Of a stretch of DNA of 22,511 nucleotides, positions 18,001 to 22,511 are shown one piece after another; the first letter of the stretch is position 1, and every line of letters starts with the position of its first letter. Where the stretch lies: positions 1 to 22,511 of IMG/VR virus record IMGVR_UViG_3300030102_007123, one strand, 5' to 3'. Source of the stretch: a virus. Under the pieces are notes generated by a model, which saw nothing but the letters and a program-made list of their open reading frames with translations, was not told the DNA's origin and did no database searches. The position numbers were made by a program, and so were the translations under genes.

Positions 18001-21000
18001 AAAACTCCATTTGATCTTAGAACACAACAATATGTGATGCGAAATACTATCTCAACAGGAGAAACATCTCCAAATGGAATGTGGTGGCATCCTGATGGAT
18101 TAAGATTTTGGTTGGTTGGAACTGTAACTGATGGTATAGCAGAATATAGTCTTGATATACCTTGGACTTTACCTAAAGACGGTTTTACTGTGATAAAATC
18201 AATAGATACCAATCTCATTGATGGTTTTTGGAAACCAGATGGAACAAAAGTTTATGTTATTGGTAGTGGTAGAGATACCATTCAGCAATATGCTGTAACA
18301 GGTTCTGGTAATAATTTTAATATCCACGCTTTAAAACAAGAACATGAAATAGGAGTGCCATATGAAGAAGTTACTCCAAAATCTATTATATTTACATATG
18401 ACGGAAGTCAAATGTTTATTCTTGGTCAGCAAGAAGATGAACTATATAGGTACAATTTATCAAAAAATTGGGATATTAGCACCGCTAGGTATAAAGAAAG
18501 TTTTGATTTTGCCACTCCTTCGGGTGAAACTACTCCAAACTTTGCATATCTTTCATATGACCAAAATAGATTTTATATTGGAGGATCTTATGAAGATGAA
18601 ATTCAAGCTTTTGAATTTGATGAATCACTATATAATCATAGTTCTTCACTAGACCGTCTTAACATCTCAACTCCTACTGACATGTACGGTAATGTAGATG
18701 TATATGGAAAATTAACTTTAAGACAATCACCAACATTTAAAACAGAACCAAATTTTGAACATGGATTAATTAGTGAAACTGGTAGCATTAAAGCTTCTAG
18801 TATATCAAATCCGATTAATGTTGAAAATTTAATATTTGAGTATGGTTCAAAAGATGGTGGTTATAAAAGTGGTTATGGATTTGATGGTGGTATTAATATT
18901 AATTCTTATCTATATGGCATGGCTATTTCTCCAGATGGTAAAACTTTAATGGTGATGGATGGTGCTAGTAATTATAGAATTTATCAATTTACATTAAAAA
19001 CTCCATTTGATCTTAGAACACAACAATATGTAAGTTATACTACTATAGGTGATGGAGAAACATCTCCATATGGAATGTGGTGGCATCCTGATGGATTAAG
19101 ATTTTGGTTGGTTGGGACCTCAAAAGATGGTATATCAGAATATGCCGTTGATATACCTTGGACTTTACCTAGAGACAATCTTACTGTGATAAAATCAATA
19201 GATAATAACTTGATTGCAAATAGTGTTGGTGATGAAACCTTTCCTACTGATATTGTTTGGAAACCAGATGGAACAAAAGTTTATGTTGTTGGACAAACTA
19301 GAGATTGTATAGTACAGTATGCGGTAACAGGTTCTAATTTTGATATCCATGCTTTAAAACAAGAACATGAAATAGGAGTGCCATATGAAGAAACTAGTCC
19401 AAAAGGTCTTGCATTTACAGGTGACGGAAGTCAAATGTTTGGTCTTGGCAATGACAAAGATGAACTATATCAATTTGATTTATCAAAAAATTGGGATATT
19501 AGCACCGCTAGGTTAACAAAAACTTTTGATTTTGCCACTCGTACAGGTGAACTAAATGCATTCTTTGTATATCTTCCATATGACCAAGATAAATTTTATA
19601 TTGGAGGAAGTCAAGAAGATGAAATTCATGTTTTTCAACTACCTAAAACTAACATAACTGGTTCTGGTTATGATAGTAAATTTACTATTGCTTCTCCTAC
19701 TGATGTTTATGGAAATTTAGATGTATATGGAAAATTAACTTTAAGACAATCACCAACATTTAAAACAGAACCAGAACTTACACATGGATTAATTGCTGTA
19801 TCTAGTAGTTTTAAATTTACTGATTCAAGTATATCAAGTCCAATTGATTTATCGACCGCAAAATTTAAACAATCTTCTCCAAATCCAGAAAGTATTGGTG
19901 ATATTTACAGCATATACTTCAAGCCCGATGGAAGAAGAGTAATATTAATGGATGATACCAGTGTTAATAAGATTTTTCAATTTGACTTATCGATTCCTTG
20001 GGATGTTAGCAGTTTAGATACAACAAAAAAAGGTGAATTTAGCGTATCTTCATTTGAGAGTAGTGCATATACGATGAACTTGTCTATGGATGGTTCTTAT
20101 ATGTTTATTGTTGGTGCTGCAGATGATGGAATAAATTCATTTAGATTATCAACTCCTTTTGATATTACTACTGCCACTCATGAAAGAGTAATGGATTCAA
20201 ATTTAATTGCTGGTGGTGATGACGAGACTTTACCTTCAGGAATTTTTGTTAAACCAGATGGTACAAAATTTTATATGATGGGACTCAATAGGGACACCAT
20301 TCAACAATATGCGGTAACAGGCTCTCTTTTTAATATTAATTCTTTAGTGCGAGAACATGAAATAAGGGTAAATAGAAGTGCCGATTCATGTACAGATTTA
20401 CAATTTACAGGTGACGGAAGTCAAATGTTTGTTCTATCTAATGATGATGATTTAATATTTCAATACGATTTACCAAAAAGTTGGGATATTAGCACTGCTA
20501 GACTGATACAGACGAGCTCGGTAAGTGCAGTTGAATCAAGTCCTCGTGGGTTTTTTATAAAACCTGATAACAGTAAAATGTATGTCGTAGGTAGTGGTGG
20601 TGAAAAAATACATGAATTTACTTTAGGAAATGGTAAAACAGGTGCAAATTTTAGAAATTCACAACTTACTGCTTCTACACATACACTTGATATGTCAGGA
20701 CAAGTTAATTTATTTGGTTCAATGGATGTCCAACAAGACATTAATGTATTGGGTTATGTTGATGGTAATCTTAGAGGTTACAGACCTATTGTAAAACAAA
20801 ATTCTGATTTTACATGTACTACAAATAATAGTGGATTTTACTTTAGAGTTGGTGGAAACATAACTTGTTCGATAGCTGCTAATGTTAATTTTACAGGCTC
20901 AGGAATAATCAATGATTCCACTGGCTCCTTATATGCTCCAATTGGGACTGAATGGGACTTTTTTCAAACATCTTCTGCAGGAAACTTTTTATTTGAAAGT

Positions 21001-21120
21001 GCAAGTGGAGTTACCGTAAATGTTAAAAATAATAACATGAATCTTGCTGGTCAATTTTCATCTGCTACCTTAAAGAAAGTAGATGATAATGAGTGGGACC
21101 TCATGGGAGATTTAACATAA
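15061..21120 (+). CDS. Giant fibre with four beta-propeller-like units, 2019 aa
   Basis: The ATG overlaps the previous TAA, with AGAGG at 15046-15050. Residues 1-400 carry four SGSATSTGSFG tags and two EDTTPQLGG linkers; a run of seven glycines ends this part. Residues 420-585 form a linker with WDGSKWVAA. Four propeller-like units follow at about 590-860, 929-1190, 1261-1530 and 1604-1857. Each has about five blade motifs of the form (S/H/K)PDG(T/K)-x-(L/V/F)(M/Y/W)-(V/L)-x-G with W-D-(V/I)-x-T closings. Connectors share DVYGKLTLRQSPTFKTEP. Residues about 1877-2019 (GTEWDFFQTSSAGN, then LKKVDDNEWDLMGDL) resemble a common fibre C-terminal domain. Probably a host-binding fibre with propeller-based adhesion domains; the ligand is unknown. 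Confidence 0.9.
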   Translation: MPIIASSHITASGQISGSANTTGSFGHLIVSGDNFDTAVSSSAAASGFGTGGGGGSGISNVVEDTTPQLGGNLDLNSKNIVGNGGISLSGSLIISGTTAPTSASLHITDTSFTDTHILSQSLVVAVDGNNGRLFSVTDQMTGSLFSANTVAGLPVIEAFSDNKVTLGPFSSQVIVDSSGNISGSSTSTASFGQLEVGGGTFTSASLAAGGSGGGSGISNVVEDTTPQLGGDLDLNSNDVTGTGNINIVGNISGSATSTGSFGKLEVGSQIRLIEGDDSFIKGGDFGIGTSTPVARLEIEDDGTSNSMLLKLTVDDTNVYGMVFGNDTFSTTDTDGGQHILSNDGTYIIRTLGSGTATRIGAGTAYDNYNYLEITGSIAKFTTTTISGSATSTGSFGHIMKGGVNFDTAVSSSAAAAGFGGGGGGGTITALNNQTANRLVTIGSTTTELDGEANLTFDGSTLTVNGDIILDDGGSLKEAGGTAAITFDGSGNVTKIGQDSPSSDEVLTWDGSKWVAAAAAGGQATGGSGLFGAGTTQGGILVKAAGDLTGSFVDNITIRSGSLHIVSGTLQADMIGPSGDNIDINSITHQYGSKDAGYDVSYGFDGGVSINSYLYSIFFSPDGKTLMALDGASNKRIYQFELKTPWDVRTQQYVMRNTMADGETSPYGMWWHPDGLRFWLVGGAIDGISEYAVDIPWTLPKDDLTVIKSIDNNLIANNIGDEATPRGIFWKPDGTRVYIIGGSRETVMQYHTTGSAFDIHALNFIKEFDVDAEENDPYDVHFDKTGTQMFVVGTQADEINQYHLSQSWDVGTARHVGVYDTSTEEHVPTGMFLRPDSSEIYLFGTGQDEINVYTISGSRRVSTTTITGDVKVEGSDFDFKDSSYLKISSSLELSPIADVNINTPITMQSSSMYLNSVARELKLSYLNFLYGSKDGGYQNNYAFDGNLNINSYLYDMAISPDGKTLMVMDGASNQRIYQFELKTPFDLRTQQYVMRNTISTGETSPNGMWWHPDGLRFWLVGTVTDGIAEYSLDIPWTLPKDGFTVIKSIDTNLIDGFWKPDGTKVYVIGSGRDTIQQYAVTGSGNNFNIHALKQEHEIGVPYEEVTPKSIIFTYDGSQMFILGQQEDELYRYNLSKNWDISTARYKESFDFATPSGETTPNFAYLSYDQNRFYIGGSYEDEIQAFEFDESLYNHSSSLDRLNISTPTDMYGNVDVYGKLTLRQSPTFKTEPNFEHGLISETGSIKASSISNPINVENLIFEYGSKDGGYKSGYGFDGGININSYLYGMAISPDGKTLMVMDGASNYRIYQFTLKTPFDLRTQQYVSYTTIGDGETSPYGMWWHPDGLRFWLVGTSKDGISEYAVDIPWTLPRDNLTVIKSIDNNLIANSVGDETFPTDIVWKPDGTKVYVVGQTRDCIVQYAVTGSNFDIHALKQEHEIGVPYEETSPKGLAFTGDGSQMFGLGNDKDELYQFDLSKNWDISTARLTKTFDFATRTGELNAFFVYLPYDQDKFYIGGSQEDEIHVFQLPKTNITGSGYDSKFTIASPTDVYGNLDVYGKLTLRQSPTFKTEPELTHGLIAVSSSFKFTDSSISSPIDLSTAKFKQSSPNPESIGDIYSIYFKPDGRRVILMDDTSVNKIFQFDLSIPWDVSSLDTTKKGEFSVSSFESSAYTMNLSMDGSYMFIVGAADDGINSFRLSTPFDITTATHERVMDSNLIAGGDDETLPSGIFVKPDGTKFYMMGLNRDTIQQYAVTGSLFNINSLVREHEIRVNRSADSCTDLQFTGDGSQMFVLSNDDDLIFQYDLPKSWDISTARLIQTSSVSAVESSPRGFFIKPDNSKMYVVGSGGEKIHEFTLGNGKTGANFRNSQLTASTHTLDMSGQVNLFGSMDVQQDINVLGYVDGNLRGYRPIVKQNSDFTCTTNNSGFYFRVGGNITCSIAANVNFTGSGIINDSTGSLYAPIGTEWDFFQTSSAGNFLFESASGVTVNVKNNNMNLAGQFSSATLKKVDDNEWDLMGDLT
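15692..15749 (+). repeat. Fifty-eight-base exact repeat, copy B
   Basis: Identical to 13338-13395. A third version of the same peptide near 15216-15270 differs at several synonymous positions, so the peptide is conserved while the age of the DNA copies differs. Confidence 0.9.
16315..16335 (+). repeat. GGT trinucleotide run encoding seven glycines
   Basis: Six GGT codons and one GGA encode the hinge FGGGGGGG just after an AAAAG segment. Equivalent hinges in this and neighbouring genes have three to five glycines. Slippage here would change hinge length in frame. Confidence 0.8.
16828..20635 (+). repeat. Four tandem beta-propeller-coding units of about 1 kb
   Basis: The first three units begin with TATGGTTCAAAAGATG at 16828, 17845 and 18841. 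The marker ending in ATGTGGTGGCATCCTGATGG recurs at matching offsets (17047, 18064, 19060), so the periods are 1017 and 996 bases. Unit four (about 19870-20635) is diverged and lacks the YGSKD opening. An exact 54-base connector repeat occurs at 18697-18750 and 19720-19773. Unit two lacks about 11 residues between NLI and FWKPDG that units one and three keep, an in-frame deletion. Confidence 0.88.
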
Positions 21121-21857
21121 TGCCAGGAATTTCGGCTGGATTGGGTGGACAAGTAAATAATAATATTCAAACTGATGGTTTGGTGTTTTATATAGATGCT
21201 GCTTATAAAAAAAGTTATCCGAAAGCAGGATCGACTTGGTATGATTTAATTGGTGCCAACGACACTGCTATAAGTAATGCATCATTCAATTCAAGTGGTT
21301 ATTTTGAACTAGACGGTACAAATGATTCGTTTGAGGTTACGAATGATGGTTCTTCTGATTTTGCTAAACAAACTTTTTCAATTGAGTTTTGGTGTTATGT
21401 AGGTCCTACTGATGGTAATTATGAAATTTTTTGGAGTTATGATTATATAACACATTCTGCTCCATATTATGCACAACATTGGAGAACAAGTAATTCATCT
21501 ACTACATTATATGGTGGATCAAATAAAGACGGTGCTTGGAATTCTTCTACTGGTGTTCATGATGACGTATCATACACCAAAGAAGTATGGACACATTTGG
21601 TTTGGACAATGGGTGATGGTGGTTCAACTAAAACAAGTACATTTTATCAAGACGGTGTATCAATTGGTACTGAAACAAATACAAGCTGGAATGATATCGA
21701 TTATTATAGCCAAGAAGTTATAATTGGTACTTCTCCAAATTTTTTCACAGGTAGATATGCGGGATACATAGCATCTGTTAGGTTTTATGATAGGGATTTA
21801 TCATTACAAGAAGTAAAACAAAATTATAATGCAGGTAAAGAAAGGTTTGGGTTCTAA
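21120..21857 (+). CDS. LamG/ConA-like lectin-fold protein, 245 aa
   Basis: The start is ATG at 21120, overlapping the previous stop as TAATG, with GGGAG at 21105-21109. A GTG at 21093 in the same frame lies inside the preceding gene and would add only MGPHGRFNI, so I reject it. The body has the layout of a Laminin_G_3 / concanavalin-like jelly roll: DGLVFYIDAAYKKSYP near residue 19, TFSIEFWCYV near 80, EVWTHLVWTMGDGG near 150, and the closing strand GYIASVRFYDRDLSLQEVKQ before an NYNAGKERFGF tail. Such domains often bind glycans, so a receptor-binding tip or decoration protein is plausible. No signal peptide is present. A second relative follows immediately. Confidence 0.87.
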   Translation: MPGISAGLGGQVNNNIQTDGLVFYIDAAYKKSYPKAGSTWYDLIGANDTAISNASFNSSGYFELDGTNDSFEVTNDGSSDFAKQTFSIEFWCYVGPTDGNYEIFWSYDYITHSAPYYAQHWRTSNSSTTLYGGSNKDGAWNSSTGVHDDVSYTKEVWTHLVWTMGDGGSTKTSTFYQDGVSIGTETNTSWNDIDYYSQEVIIGTSPNFFTGRYAGYIASVRFYDRDLSLQEVKQNYNAGKERFGF

Positions 21858-21859
21858 TA

Positions 21860-22511
21860 ATGGGTTATAGTTTTGGAGGATCAATAGTAACTGATGGTTT
21901 AGTAGCCTCTTACGATGCTGCCGATAAAAATAGTTATCCTGGTAGTGGAACTAATTGGAGTGATTTGATAGGTTCAAATACAGCAGTGTTGACTAACGGT
22001 CCTACTTTTAGTAATTTGAATAGAGGTTCTATCACCGTAGATGGTAGTAATGATAGTATAGAAATATCATCAGGTTCTGGTGATTTTAGTTTTACTTCCG
22101 AAATGTTTATGGAAGTTATGGTTGTTCCTAAAGAAGAAACTCATGTCAGACCAATTGTTGTTACAAATAGTCAAGAGCCTTGGAGATTGATTATGGCTAG
22201 CACTACGGGTACAGGTGGTGAGTTTTATTTTAATTGGAATATAAATATTGATGGTGCTAATAATACAGTAAGCACAGCATTTTATGTTGAAAATGAACCA
22301 TATATTCTTCAATGTGGGTATGATGGTGCAGAAGTTTTTGCATATATGAATGGAGTGAAACAATCCGATACTGAATCTGCGACTGGCGACATTGACACTT
22401 TAACTAAAGATATTTCAATAGGTGGTGATGCTGGTTATTTTCCAACAAGACATACTAATCTTGATGTTGGATTTTTAAGATTTTATAATCGATGTTTAAC
22501 TGACGAAGAAA
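21860..22511 (+). CDS. Second LamG/ConA-like protein, 3'-partial
   Basis: ATG at 21860, two bases after the previous stop, opens a frame that stays open for 217 codons to the right edge. It begins MGYSFGGSIVTDGLVASYDA, then ADKNSYPGSGTNWSDLIGS, matching the DGLV-x-Y-x-DAA-x-K-x-SYP and W-x-DLIG layout of the protein just upstream. Later landmarks are SITVDGSNDSIEI near residue 57, EPYILQCGYDG, AYMNGVKQ, and LDVGFLRFYNRCLTDEE at the edge, the usual last strands of a Laminin_G_3 domain. About 20-30 residues are probably missing. The ribosome binding site is weak, so translation may be coupled to the upstream gene. Likely a paralogous glycan- or receptor-binding virion protein. Confidence 0.85.
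   Translation, partial: MGYSFGGSIVTDGLVASYDAADKNSYPGSGTNWSDLIGSNTAVLTNGPTFSNLNRGSITVDGSNDSIEISSGSGDFSFTSEMFMEVMVVPKEETHVRPIVVTNSQEPWRLIMASTTGTGGEFYFNWNINIDGANNTVSTAFYVENEPYILQCGYDGAEVFAYMNGVKQSDTESATGDIDTLTKDISIGGDAGYFPTRHTNLDVGFLRFYNRCLTDEE

Noticed and set aside
21093-21095. GTG as an earlier start for the first LamG protein
   Set aside because: It lies inside the previous gene and adds nine residues unlike the family; ATG at 21120 overlaps the stop as TAATG, matching the start-stop style used at 15061.
1-22511. Diversity-generating retroelement, CRISPR array, IS element or tRNA
   Set aside because: I saw no reverse transcriptase, template/variable repeat pair with adenine-specific changes, regularly spaced short repeats, transposase or cloverleaf; the repeats present are coding modules.

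Overview
The window looks like the adhesion and tail-fibre module of an AT-rich tailed double-stranded DNA bacteriophage, most likely marine. Support comes from content, not from a database match. All genes lie on the + strand and are packed with 1-base gaps or TAATG start-stop overlaps. The products are dominated by Gly/Ser/Thr/Asn-rich, beta-structured, highly repetitive fibre proteins. Their motifs (GNVGIGTTSP, SGSATSTGSFG, EDTTPQLGGDLDLNSND, DLGSS..RW) are ones I associate with fibre proteins of uncultured marine myoviruses and pelagi- or cyanophages. I see no tRNA, rRNA, CRISPR array, insertion sequence, integrase or replication gene. The exact phage lineage and host cannot be read from this window.

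Layout: (1) 1-6125 is the 3' part of a giant fibre gene whose reading frame is already open at base 1. (2) 6196-7018 holds two overlapping small genes of unknown function, lysine-rich and unlike their neighbours. (3) 7020-9081 holds two medium fibre-type proteins of 196 and 489 aa. (4) 9104-9325 is a small, probably helical protein. It is followed by a 71-base gap that can fold as a compact three-stem RNA ending next to a strong ribosome binding site. (5) 9397-9711 is a short paralogue of the 489-aa protein, sharing the MPSWKK start. (6) 9713-15061 is a 1782-aa fibre built from cassettes separated by twelve copies of an SGSATSTGSFG tag. It carries a cupredoxin-like domain with a His/Cys/His/Met set and a YadA-like head-repeat region. 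(7) 15061-21120 is a 2019-aa fibre with four more tags, then four tandem beta-propeller-like units and a distinct C-terminal domain. (8) 21120-21857 and 21860 to the right edge are two adjacent LamG/ConA-like lectin-fold proteins, the second cut by the window.

The simplest reading is a co-transcribed, translationally coupled set of virion surface proteins. Large elongated fibres make up about 17.5 of 22.5 kb, smaller proteins share N-terminal or linker modules with them and may be connectors, and lectin-fold proteins may form binding tips. The same peptide and DNA modules recur between different genes, including identical stretches of 58 and 38 bases. This suggests that the locus evolves by in-frame cassette duplication and exchange, as expected for receptor-binding proteins. 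Assembly and receptor roles are inferred.
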